A stretch of DNA of 64,000 nt from positions 1 through 64,000 of the forward strand of contig JAFSVH010000063.1 in NCBI GenBank assembly GCA_017450215.1, given 5' to 3'. A program made the translations under genes and the position numbers. This document shows positions 45,797-54,637 of the stretch, in pieces. Source of the DNA: Bacilli bacterium. GTDB lineage: Bacteria; Bacillota_I; Bacilli_A; ML615J-28; CAG-698. Positions within the stretch are counted from its first letter, which is position 1; every line of letters begins with the position of its first letter. Under the pieces are notes generated by a model. It was not told the origin of the DNA. It did no database searches and saw only the letters and a program-made list of their open reading frames with translations.

Positions 45797-45873
45797 TATT
45801 AAATGTAGACCTCTCTTTTACAAAATAAACATATTCATTTTCAAACGAATATACAAAAACGGACACATAAGTC

Positions 45874-47064
45874 TCATAAATCATACTTTTCTTTCATATA
45901 GTTATATAATCTATCACCACTTTTAAAATCAACATAATGATTAAAAGTGTATTTTGCTTCCTTTTGTTCATCAGATACATATCCTGAATCTACTTGATCT
46001 ATAAACTTTAAAAAGTCCTCAACTTTATATATGTATGTTCCTTTAATATTTCCTTCAAAAGTTGTATCTTTATAATTGTCAAAAGAAAATCCAGTTTTAT
46101 TACGATATACAACGATATCATCGCAAGTTAGGCCAATAGGTTTATCGGTCAATAAATAGTCAAAATATACTGATGAGTAATCTGAAAGCATTCCATCCGT
46201 TTCACCCAAAATATCATACAATTGGACATTCTTTTGAGCCATCTCAGGACTAGTAATAACTTTAATATTACTTAAGTCATCAACATTAAAACAACTCATA
46301 TCTTGCGAAGGATGAGGTTTAATAATAATAATAACTTTTTTCTCTTTTAAGTGATTATTAACAACTTTCATATCTTCTGGAGTTTTAATTATCGGTAGTC
46401 CGTAAAAAGAACCATCGAATGCAATAGCATTCATACTAGTATGATCTTTACGTTGTCTAAAAGTAGGTAACCAAATAATTATTTTTTCATCAGGTCTAGC
46501 ATAACCATTACTTCTTAAAAAGCCAACATTTGATTTTAATTGATCATTCCTAACTAATCCAAAAGTGGTGAATTTAGCAGGATCAAGTCCATATTCCATG
46601 AAAAAAGGAGCAAACCAATCACTTTGAATTTCAATCCCATCATAACCTTTAAAAGGATCAAAATATGTATCAATGCGTTTTATTGGTGTACCATGATGCA
46701 AATACATTCGAACTTGTTTTTTTCGCCTTTTATTAACAAAAACACATCCATCAAAGATAAATTTAACCGTGAAAATTACATAGTATTTCTTTATGAATTC
46801 AATTGGATTTTTAGGATCTAAATAAATCAATTTAATGTTCCAGCCATTTGGAGCCTTTGTTATGGTGTGATCTTTTACAATCCAATATAATTTATATTTA
46901 TTTTCAATCCCCTTTTTTTCAAGATAATTGCACCACCAGTACACATTATCTGTAAAATCAGGAAATGATTCAAATAAAATTGCATTTCTTAATGGAAATA
47001 TTCTAAATATATTAACTAAAATATTTCTAAAAAATCTTAAAATATTTTTAATTATTTTTTTCAT
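45874..47064 (-). CDS. CDP-glycerol glycerophosphotransferase (TagB/TagF-like)
   Basis: The 396-residue protein has YLHHGTPIKRID, WLPTFRQ, IIKPHPSQDM and MLSDYSSVYFDYLLTDKPI, the core of the Glyphos_transf family. It transfers glycerol-phosphate from CDP-glycerol to an acceptor and is membrane-associated. With the TagD-like gene at 37560 in the same locus, the polymer probably carries phosphoglycerol side groups. There is no chain of polymerase repeats, so it may add single units rather than a teichoic chain. Confidence 0.9.
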   Translation of the reverse strand: MKKIIKNILRFFRNILVNIFRIFPLRNAILFESFPDFTDNVYWWCNYLEKKGIENKYKLYWIVKDHTITKAPNGWNIKLIYLDPKNPIEFIKKYYVIFTVKFIFDGCVFVNKRRKKQVRMYLHHGTPIKRIDTYFDPFKGYDGIEIQSDWFAPFFMEYGLDPAKFTTFGLVRNDQLKSNVGFLRSNGYARPDEKIIIWLPTFRQRKDHTSMNAIAFDGSFYGLPIIKTPEDMKVVNNHLKEKKVIIIIKPHPSQDMSCFNVDDLSNIKVITSPEMAQKNVQLYDILGETDGMLSDYSSVYFDYLLTDKPIGLTCDDIVVYRNKTGFSFDNYKDTTFEGNIKGTYIYKVEDFLKFIDQVDSGYVSDEQKEAKYTFNHYVDFKSGDRLYNYMKEKYDL

Positions 47065-48443
47065 CAGTATTGTTCTCCTAAAATATAATTTTTATTGAGA
47101 GGTAAAGATAATATTCTGTTTAGTATAAAACAAAAAATCACAGGCGAAAGAAGCTTTATTGCCTCATAGTTACCTCCCATAATGAAACTAATTACAGTTA
47201 CATGTAGTGCAAACAAACAAATAAAAGCATTTACTTTTATAAATTGATTGCATTTATGTATTCTAATTAGTTTTAAATAACCCATAGCTTTTTTTGAGAA
47301 AAGTCCATTTAATAATGAAATGTATATAATAATAAAAAACCACCCTATTGGTCCATAAAATAACGCAGAAATAAAGGCTGGAGCAGCAGAACCAGTTTGG
47401 TCATTTGTGGGATAACCCTGAATAAAAAAAGTATAAAATTGATTAGCCCTAAAACCAGTCGAATGATTCCTTTGCTCATTTATCATAACACCAAAAAAAT
47501 TTTTATAATCCAACTTTACAATATTGTTTTGTAAATACTTAAGAATTGTAGTCCCATCGAACAATCCAGTCATACGTCGAATTATTAAATATAAAACATT
47601 ACTGCTAGCATCAACGCCTTCTCCAAACTTAATTTTAGAAATCAATTGAAAAGAAGCAAGAAACACAAATACAAGCAATAATAAAACAAAAATATGTTTT
47701 TTAAAATAATTTATTACACCATTTTTATTGACTAAAAAAACAAAAATAAACGAATAAACAAAAGCAAGAAAAAAATCAGTTCTCATTCCAACAAGAATAT
47801 GTGGCAACCCATATAAAACAACAGCAATAAAAATTCTAAATAAATCACGAAAATGAATTTCTTTATTCTGATTTACACTTAAAGAAACAATTTGAGCTAG
47901 AAAAAACAAAGAAAGCCCTCGAACTGCATAATCTATAACACCATTTGCATTAAGACGCATTTCTACAATATGGAGTAAGCACGAAAGTGTTAACCATAAA
48001 AATGGAAACGGAATAACCAATTGATTGTATTTATAACCATAATCAAATAAAACAAATCGCTTATGGCGTTCAACTAATCTACATACTAAAAATACGATAG
48101 CCAAACATATAGTTCCCAAAAGAAAATATTGAATCATCAAATCATTATCAAAAAATAAGGTTTCATCATAGAGCTTATTAAATCTTGTCGCAACAAGCCA
48201 AGATGGCAAAAATAATGAGATAAGCATTTGAAAAGGCATAATAACGATGTAATAAATCAAAACAAACGAAATGCCAATAGAAAACTTCTTTTGCAATCTA
48301 TAAATGCAAAATAATGAAATTAGGCTAGATATTAAAAATAAATACCCATTTACGCTTTTATAGTTTTCAAAAATGCACGCAATAAATAAAGCAAAAACAA
48401 TAATAATTAAAACAAAAAATAATATTAGTTTATTCTTTTTCAT
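47064..48443 (-). CDS. Polysaccharide polymerase, Wzy-like
   Basis: The 459-residue membrane protein has about 12 TM helices and a long extracytoplasmic loop (about 285-345) with RNHSTGFRANQFYTF and YPTNDQTGSAAPAFI. This is the layout of O-antigen/oligosaccharide-unit polymerases. It overlaps the TagF-like start by one base. Wzy sequences diverge widely, so the call rests on topology and locus context with Wzx. Confidence 0.78.
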   Translation of the reverse strand: MKKNKLILFFVLIIIVFALFIACIFENYKSVNGYLFLISSLISLFCIYRLQKKFSIGISFVLIYYIVIMPFQMLISLFLPSWLVATRFNKLYDETLFFDNDLMIQYFLLGTICLAIVFLVCRLVERHKRFVLFDYGYKYNQLVIPFPFLWLTLSCLLHIVEMRLNANGVIDYAVRGLSLFFLAQIVSLSVNQNKEIHFRDLFRIFIAVVLYGLPHILVGMRTDFFLAFVYSFIFVFLVNKNGVINYFKKHIFVLLLLVFVFLASFQLISKIKFGEGVDASSNVLYLIIRRMTGLFDGTTILKYLQNNIVKLDYKNFFGVMINEQRNHSTGFRANQFYTFFIQGYPTNDQTGSAAPAFISALFYGPIGWFFIIIYISLLNGLFSKKAMGYLKLIRIHKCNQFIKVNAFICLFALHVTVISFIMGGNYEAIKLLSPVIFCFILNRILSLPLNKNYILGEQY

Positions 48444-48455
48444 CGTTTCTCCAAT

Positions 48456-49559
48456 TCAATCATTTTCGATAGGCTTCCTGTTTAGTAATTCAACAAACTC
48501 TCGAGTGATTTCTTCATCATCATAATCTTTAATAAAGTTCATAAACTGAGTTTGATGGTCATTAAGAATATTATCTTTAGAACTTATCAACTCAAAAAAA
48601 TCATTTAATTCATCAAACATTGTAAAAATATCACTATATTTTTTAGCATAATATTCTAATGTATTACCGCTTTTTAATATAATTCTTTTATTATTGGCAG
48701 CAGCATCAAAAATAACACCACTTGTTCTATAATTATAATTATTATCATATGGAATTAAAATTGCATTTGACTTATAAAAATAATGTAAATATTCATCAGT
48801 CAATAATCTTTTACTATATATCAATAAATTATCATCCTCATAATCAAACAGGCTTTTATAAATTATTTTAATATTCTTAGGTATAAGCGATGAACTTTCA
48901 GACAATTTTTTCGCAAAGTAAAGTGAATTACTAGAACTTGGTGCAAATATTAGATATTTATCTGAAACTTTCTCTATTTCATTTTCATTTAAACTTATGT
49001 TTTGAGAAATTGGATGTTTTAATAAATACACTGGGTTTTTTACTTTTAAATCTCGCCTTAAAAATTGATAAAAATATTCTTCAAGCAAACAAACATTTAT
49101 TCTTTCATTTAAATGCTTCCAGAAAAACCTAACATACTTTCTTTCTATAGCTAAGTAAAGACCATGATCTATTAAAAAAATATTTTTAGTTTTCTTGAAT
49201 TTTGTTAAAAAAGAAAAAAGTGGTAAATCGATACAAGAAAAAATAATCATATCATAGTTATTCTTTTTAAAAACATTAAAGGCAAACAAAATATTATGTC
49301 TTAATGCAAACATTGTACGCACAAAAAAACCAATTCTACTTTTGTGAGGAATATTATCCCAACAATACTTTTCATCCCAATATATTTGCTTTTCCAATTT
49401 GAAACAAGAAGATTCTATATAGTTTGATTTTACATAGATTGATAATCTACAAATTTTAGATAAAATCCTAATATTATTCGTATTATAATATTTATGTGCA
49501 CTATAAGAAATAGGATCAACATAAAGAACCCTTGTTTCATTCAATTTAATGTAATTCAT
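48456..49559 (-). CDS. Glycosyltransferase-like protein (GT-B fold, divergent)
   Basis: The 367-residue soluble protein has IDHGLYLAIERKY in the N-domain and a C-domain with YLIFAPSSSNSLYFAKKL and NYRTSGVIFDAAANNKRIIL, which matches the acceptor/donor loop style of GT-B transferases. It has no classic EX7E. Placed between Wzy and GT4 genes, it likely adds one residue of the repeat unit. The family number is uncertain. Confidence 0.65.
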   Translation of the reverse strand: MNYIKLNETRVLYVDPISYSAHKYYNTNNIRILSKICRLSIYVKSNYIESSCFKLEKQIYWDEKYCWDNIPHKSRIGFFVRTMFALRHNILFAFNVFKKNNYDMIIFSCIDLPLFSFLTKFKKTKNIFLIDHGLYLAIERKYVRFFWKHLNERINVCLLEEYFYQFLRRDLKVKNPVYLLKHPISQNISLNENEIEKVSDKYLIFAPSSSNSLYFAKKLSESSSLIPKNIKIIYKSLFDYEDDNLLIYSKRLLTDEYLHYFYKSNAILIPYDNNYNYRTSGVIFDAAANNKRIILKSGNTLEYYAKKYSDIFTMFDELNDFFELISSKDNILNDHQTQFMNFIKDYDDEEITREFVELLNRKPIEND

Positions 49560-49573
49560 TTTGCCTACACCCT

Positions 49574-50764
49574 CTATTTTGTAATTTGATCATACAATTT
49601 TAAATAATTTGAAAAACACGAGTTTTTATCGTATTTACGAGCTTCTTTCACACATTCTTCTTTGCTAATATTCAACGAAACACATTCATATATTTTATCA
49701 ACAAATTCTTCAGCAGTTTTTGTCTGCACAATTCGTCCAAATTTGTTTCCAGCGATTTCAACACTTCCACCTGTATTGTTTGTTACAATTGGTAAGCCAC
49801 AAGCCAGTGCTTCAATATTTACAGTCGGAAAATTATCTCCAAAAGTTGGATTTATAAAAAGGTCAGCTGTAGAATACCATTTAACTAATTCTTCTAAATT
49901 ATTTGTTCGCTCAATATATATAATTGATTTTGGTCGATTTTTCCTTGAACTCTTGCCAACCATTACAATTTTATAATTTTCATTAAGCTTTGTTGAAATC
50001 TCATATAATAGATGTTCGCCTTTCATTTGATTCCATACACCAGCTACTGCAAGCAAAACAATCTTGTCATCTAAATTATATTTTTCCCTAAAATTAGATT
50101 TAACAGGATGAAAAACAGTTAAATCAATACCATTAGGAAAAACAAAAATTGGATAATCTTTTAAGAAGGAATTAGCGATTATATTTTTCAACCATTTTGA
50201 TGGACATACTAATACCATATTAGGTATACCAGTGAATACTTCTCTTTTCTCAACCCAATTCCTCTTACTTAAATCAAAGAAATAAGATTCAGGATACTCT
50301 TTTTTCAACTTGCAATCATAACATCCTGCAACCCATTTTTCACAATTAATTCTTTCAAAATTAATACAATGTCCAGTAACTGGCCAACAATCATGAATAG
50401 TCCAAATAACTGGTTTATTATATTTTTTTAAAAATGAAAATAACACTTCAATATTAATATAATAGCCAAGCAAATTATGTAAATGAATAATGTCAGGATT
50501 ATTTGCACTAATCATTTTTATTAATTTTTTAGTCGCTAAAGTAGAACCAAAACCAGCTCTATCAAAAAATCGAGTAAACAAAGCATGAACATAATTATCA
50601 AATTTACTACCTATTCTTATCGAAGAAATGTCACTTGGAATGCGATCTCTACCATAGGCTATCACGGACTCGTCACCATTATTGATTATACAATAGTGCA
50701 AGTCTTTTACCACTCCGCCAGGACCTCCACGTCCCCAATTTGAACTAATTTGCAATATTTTCAT
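49574..50764 (-). CDS. Glycosyltransferase family 4
   Basis: The 396-residue GT4 protein starts KILQISSNWGRGGPGGVV, has HLHNLLGYY, WTIHDCWPVTGHC, a Cys-rich insert (CEKWVAGCYDCK), FPNGIDLTVF and the C-terminal donor loop NPTFGDNFPTVNIEALACG. Cytoplasmic retaining transfer from a nucleotide sugar is expected. The ATG at 50764 follows GAGG. The start overlaps the previous glycosyltransferase by 20 bp. Confidence 0.88.
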   Translation of the reverse strand: MKILQISSNWGRGGPGGVVKDLHYCIINNGDESVIAYGRDRIPSDISSIRIGSKFDNYVHALFTRFFDRAGFGSTLATKKLIKMISANNPDIIHLHNLLGYYINIEVLFSFLKKYNKPVIWTIHDCWPVTGHCINFERINCEKWVAGCYDCKLKKEYPESYFFDLSKRNWVEKREVFTGIPNMVLVCPSKWLKNIIANSFLKDYPIFVFPNGIDLTVFHPVKSNFREKYNLDDKIVLLAVAGVWNQMKGEHLLYEISTKLNENYKIVMVGKSSRKNRPKSIIYIERTNNLEELVKWYSTADLFINPTFGDNFPTVNIEALACGLPIVTNNTGGSVEIAGNKFGRIVQTKTAEEFVDKIYECVSLNISKEECVKEARKYDKNSCFSNYLKLYDQITK

Positions 50765-51989
50765 CTTTTTCCTCAATAATTTCAGTTAAATATGTACTTC
50801 TTAAATATTTTTCAAGAGAATCGATGTGTTTATCTAAAGTGAACTTCTCTAAAAAATATTTTCTACCATTCATACCCATTTCTAAAACTTCATTTTTATC
50901 ACTAGTTATCATATTCATAAGAGCGATAAAACCAGCAATATCATCAGCAGGACATACTAATCCACACTTTGCATCCTCTATAATAGTTCTAGCAGCACCA
51001 TTAATAGATGCAATAATTGGTCTGCAAGCTGCCATATATCCTGACAATTTTGTTGGAGGAGTCAATCCAGTGCAGGTCTTATTGGATAAAGCAAGAAGGC
51101 AAACATCAGCTAAATTATAATAAGCTATTGTTTCCTCTATTGTTTTACGCCCATGAAAAAAAACATGATTTTCCAAACCCAAAGATAATGTCAATTCCTT
51201 TAACGCATCAAGATATGATCCATCTCCAACAAAATGAAGAATTGCGTTAGATTTATCAATACTCGCAAAGGCACGAATCATTAAATCGCAATTTTGTGCC
51301 TTCCCAATATTACCAAGAAACATAAAATCAATTATACCATTATCAATTGGCATTTTATTTACGGTTAAATATGTATTTTCAGCATGCTCGTACAAAGTTA
51401 CCATTTTATTAGTACTAATGTTTAATGTTTCAATTAAATAATCACCAAATTCATCACATTTATTTAATATTAAATCAAAATTACTATATACATATTTAGA
51501 TATTATTTTTGAAATTACATAAATAAGATTTGCTTTAGACATTGTCTTCCCACCACGAGAATCTCTAACGCTGTCTGGCCAAATATCCAAATTATATATT
51601 ACTTTTTTGATATTATACTTTTTTCCATATTTAATGGCAGGAATACCTGAAGATATTGGAGAAAGCCCATAATAATAAATAATGTCAAAGCATGGTTTAA
51701 TCTTTTTTAGTGTTTTTTTTGCTTGTCTGGCAAAGCTCAAATAATTTAATGCTAAATTAATTGCTCCATTCTTTCGAGGTCTTAAATTACATCTGTATAC
51801 TTTTGCTCCAAAATAATTGGAAATTGTTTTATATGAATCTTCATAGCCTGGGTATATTTCTCCCTTAGGGTAATTTGGTAATCCAGTTACTACTGTAACA
51901 TCATGACCTCGGTTAACAAGTTCAGAAACAATATCGTTTATTCTAAATGTTTCTGGATAAAAGTATTGAGTAATAACAAGTATTTTCAC
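50745..51989 (-). CDS. WbuB-like glycosyltransferase family 4
   Basis: The 414-residue GT4 protein begins KILVITQYFYPETFRINDI and VVTGLPNYPKGEIYPGYE, and has YNLDIWPDSV, FLGNIGKAQNCDLMI and a donor region with TPPTKLSGYMAACRP. This start is characteristic of WbuB, the L-FucNAc transferase of E. coli O26-type loci. The CapE/F/G-like set downstream would supply that sugar (or QuiNAc). It overlaps the next GT gene, so both are translated together. Confidence 0.85.
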   Translation of the reverse strand: MKILVITQYFYPETFRINDIVSELVNRGHDVTVVTGLPNYPKGEIYPGYEDSYKTISNYFGAKVYRCNLRPRKNGAINLALNYLSFARQAKKTLKKIKPCFDIIYYYGLSPISSGIPAIKYGKKYNIKKVIYNLDIWPDSVRDSRGGKTMSKANLIYVISKIISKYVYSNFDLILNKCDEFGDYLIETLNISTNKMVTLYEHAENTYLTVNKMPIDNGIIDFMFLGNIGKAQNCDLMIRAFASIDKSNAILHFVGDGSYLDALKELTLSLGLENHVFFHGRKTIEETIAYYNLADVCLLALSNKTCTGLTPPTKLSGYMAACRPIIASINGAARTIIEDAKCGLVCPADDIAGFIALMNMITSDKNEVLEMGMNGRKYFLEKFTLDKHIDSLEKYLRSTYLTEIIEEKDENIAN

Positions 51990-51991
51990 AA

Positions 51992-53128
51992 TTACTTAAA
52001 CTCCTCCCAATGTTCAAATAAAACTTTAAATGGCTCAGGATCATATTCATCATAAAAGTATGTACCTTTAGCTTGTTTAAACTCTAAAAGCCATTGAGCC
52101 AAACTGATTTTTCCACTATCTACTCTTTTACCGAAATCAATAACCTCAGACATATCAGTAAAAGGTATAAAGTTTTTCTTATCTTTTTTATCTATCTTTC
52201 CATTAAGGGTTGATTTAACCCACAAATATGAAAGTGGCATTCCAGCAATAGATCCAGTATGATTCCATGCAGATGCCCTAAAATTAGTTTCTAAAAAATA
52301 GTAAGAACCATCTTGATCTATCAAAAATTCAACTTCAAATATTCCTTCAAATCCAATTTCCTCAAACATTTTTTGAAGTTTTTCTCCCATATCTTTATTC
52401 TCAAAAGGAATTACATCGTGATATGGAGAATAGTAACCTTCGATAAGATATTTCCAAGTTAATGATGTTACTATCATCATTTCTTTTCCTTGATTTATAC
52501 AAAATCCCTCTAAAGCGTATTCATTTTTTTTATTAACAAAACGTTGTATTAAAACCTGTGGACTTGTAATTACTTCATATGCTTTTTTTAATTCTTCTTC
52601 ATTATTACAAATAAAAACATCTGATTTCCAAGACCCAGAATTAGGTGAAATATCTTTTGTAATTATTGGATAAACTAAATTCACAGGAATCTCACCTTTA
52701 TTCACGACATATGAGTCAAGGACATTAAACCCATATTTTTTAGCAATATCCAATATTTTCTTTTTATCCATAAATTCATTAATTCTACCTGTTTTTCCAG
52801 CATTGTAACAAATGAATTTATCTTTAATTTCATCATAATGAAGATCAAAATATCCAACTGATTTGTCATCTGAAAACAAAACGATTGGTCTATGTTCATA
52901 ATCAAAATGACCATATTCCTTCAATAATAATCTATAACCCTCTTCAACAGAATTAGCACGGTATAATTTCGAAATATATTTACTATATGTTGCAACTTCT
53001 TGTCTTCGTTTAATAGAAAAATATACTGGATAAATTCCATTTTCACCTAAACTTCTTATCAATCCAAGTGGGTTATAATGCTCTAAAGCGAAAACTATAA
53101 CAAGGTGATCATTATAATTATTAATCAT
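51992..53128 (-). CDS. ATP-grasp ligase
   Basis: The 378-residue protein has an ATP-grasp middle and end: YPIITKDISPNSGSWKSDVFI, LIQRFVNKKNEYALEGFCI and IFEVEFLIDQDGSYYFLETNFR, with Glu and Asn metal ligands. Such proteins occur in capsule loci and may attach amino acids or modify sugars. The substrate is unknown. ATG 53128 is preceded by AAAGGG and overlaps the sugar-transferase 3' end by 8 bp. Confidence 0.82.
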   Translation of the reverse strand: MINNYNDHLVIVFALEHYNPLGLIRSLGENGIYPVYFSIKRRQEVATYSKYISKLYRANSVEEGYRLLLKEYGHFDYEHRPIVLFSDDKSVGYFDLHYDEIKDKFICYNAGKTGRINEFMDKKKILDIAKKYGFNVLDSYVVNKGEIPVNLVYPIITKDISPNSGSWKSDVFICNNEEELKKAYEVITSPQVLIQRFVNKKNEYALEGFCINQGKEMMIVTSLTWKYLIEGYYSPYHDVIPFENKDMGEKLQKMFEEIGFEGIFEVEFLIDQDGSYYFLETNFRASAWNHTGSIAGMPLSYLWVKSTLNGKIDKKDKKNFIPFTDMSEVIDFGKRVDSGKISLAQWLLEFKQAKGTYFYDEYDPEPFKVLFEHWEEFK

Positions 53129-53723
53129 TTTTGTCGCCCTTTCCTTCTTCCTTATATACATTTTTACCTGTAATAACTGTTTTTACGATTCCAAAAAAAG
53201 TTTTAAAATCAATACTAAATTTCACATTTTGTGCATATTCTGAATCCATTTTAAATTGAATATCTCTGGATGCAGTTGCACGATAATCCAAATCAACTGT
53301 GCAAAACATTCCAGGACGAACATCGAATCTAGATTCATATTCATCTTTAGCATATTCATTATATTCCCAATCAAGTATTGGTCTTGGGCCAATAATAGCC
53401 ATTTGTCCTAATAATATATTTATCAACTGAGGAAATTCATCAATACTTGTTTTTCTTAAAAACTTTCCAACTTTTGTAATTCTACTATCATTTTCACTGC
53501 TAGCTATTCCACCTTTTTCATAAGCATGGTTGCACATAGTTCGAAACTTGAATATTGTAAATATCTTTTTATTTTTCCCTATTCTTTTTTGTTTAAATAT
53601 AGCAGGTCCCTTACTATCACATTTTATAATAATTCCTATAGCAATCATAGGTAGTAGCAAAATAGACAAAGCAATAAAAGAAAGTACAAAATCTATTAGT
53701 CTTTTAAAAAAATGTTTATACAT
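53121..53723 (-). CDS. Initiating sugar-phosphate transferase, PglC/WcaJ-catalytic type
   Basis: The 200-residue protein has one N-terminal membrane segment (about 8-32), then FKQKRIGKNKKIFTIFKFRTM, SRITKVGKFLRKTSIDEFPQL and GQMAIIGPRPI, the conserved catalytic core of bacterial phosphoglycosyl transferases. It loads sugar-1-phosphate onto undecaprenyl phosphate to start each repeat unit. The start (ATG 53723) shares a base with the deacetylase stop as TAATG, with GTGAGG upstream. Confidence 0.92.
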   Translation of the reverse strand: MYKHFFKRLIDFVLSFIALSILLLPMIAIGIIIKCDSKGPAIFKQKRIGKNKKIFTIFKFRTMCNHAYEKGGIASSENDSRITKVGKFLRKTSIDEFPQLINILLGQMAIIGPRPILDWEYNEYAKDEYESRFDVRPGMFCTVDLDYRATASRDIQFKMDSEYAQNVKFSIDFKTFFGIVKTVITGKNVYKEEGKGDKND

Positions 53724-54394
53724 TAGTTCCTCACAAATACACATTCAAAAGCTTCAGCATAATTACATCCTGATTGACCACCTCTATATGCAGCTAATCC
53801 TTCAATTACTTCTTTGCTTCTTGGATGTGGATAAGGTCTCATAACACCTTTGTATTTATTTAAAGCATCAATCTTAACATTCAATCCATCTTTACGAATC
53901 TCAACAAAATAATTAGCATTGAATTTATTTGATGCAGGTTCGAAACTCCACTCTGTTGAAGACATAATTTCCATAAATAACACAAGTTTTAATGCAGGAA
54001 CGCCTGGTTTTCTTTGTGCTATTCTTGATGCTGCTTGAGCAGCATAAGATGTTTGAACATGATCATTATTAGTATCACTAGGATGATGCGTAATAATTGC
54101 TTCAGCACCAAAATCTTCAATACAGCCCTCAATAAACTTAACTAAATCTAGATGAGGAACTGTATTCATCTTAATGTTTGGAAAATTAGCAGCATAAGAT
54201 TTGCTAACACCCATTATTTTAAATGCTTCTTCTTGATCACTAGCTAAAGTATCTGAAATATTGGCACGTGCAGCAGCATGATTTGCCATAGTTGCTACAG
54301 CAACCTCATCACCTTGATCAACTAATTTACGAATTGTTGCGCCAGCGCCTAACACTTCATCATCAGGATGAGCAACTACTATTAAATATTTCAT
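53723..54394 (-). CDS. PIG-L family deacetylase
   Basis: The 223-residue protein has VVAHPDDEVLGAGATI (zinc motif HPDDE) near the start and ITHHPSDTNNDHVQTS (HxxxDxNxDH) later, as in PIG-L/LmbE N-acetyl-sugar deacetylases. It probably deacetylates a GlcNAc-type lipid or nucleotide sugar for the polymer. AGGGAG lies 9 nt before the ATG at 54394. It appears to be the first gene of the 54-37 kb polysaccharide operon. Confidence 0.9.
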   Translation of the reverse strand: MKYLIVVAHPDDEVLGAGATIRKLVDQGDEVAVATMANHAAARANISDTLASDQEEAFKIMGVSKSYAANFPNIKMNTVPHLDLVKFIEGCIEDFGAEAIITHHPSDTNNDHVQTSYAAQAASRIAQRKPGVPALKLVLFMEIMSSTEWSFEPASNKFNANYFVEIRKDGLNVKIDALNKYKGVMRPYPHPRSKEVIEGLAAYRGGQSGCNYAEAFECVFVRN

Positions 54395-54546
54395 AATTTG
54401 ATTCTCCCTCTTTCTAAAACCATACAAATATTTAATTTAAGATTATATACTAATGAATTTTAAAATCATATAACGATTATAGCCTATAATAACACATATT
54501 ATATTATAATATAAAAATCCAAAGATTGCCAACTTATAAAAAGAAA

Positions 54547-54587
54547 AGAGATTTATTTGTCTTAATATTACATACAAATAAATCTCT
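54547..54587 (-). terminator. Terminator of the phosphodiester glycosidase gene
   Basis: AGAGATTTATTTGT / ACAAATAAATCTCT with a 13-nt loop is followed on the minus strand by TTTTCTTTTT. It separates that gene from the polysaccharide operon. Confidence 0.85.
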
Positions 54588-54637
54588 ATTTTCTTATTTT
54601 GCTAATTATATTAAATGATTATTGCCTATTTTATTAT

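Noticed and set aside
53530-53844. Plus-strand frame opposite the sugar transferase
   Set aside because: It is the complement of a conserved enzyme core, with no ribosome site or known motif.
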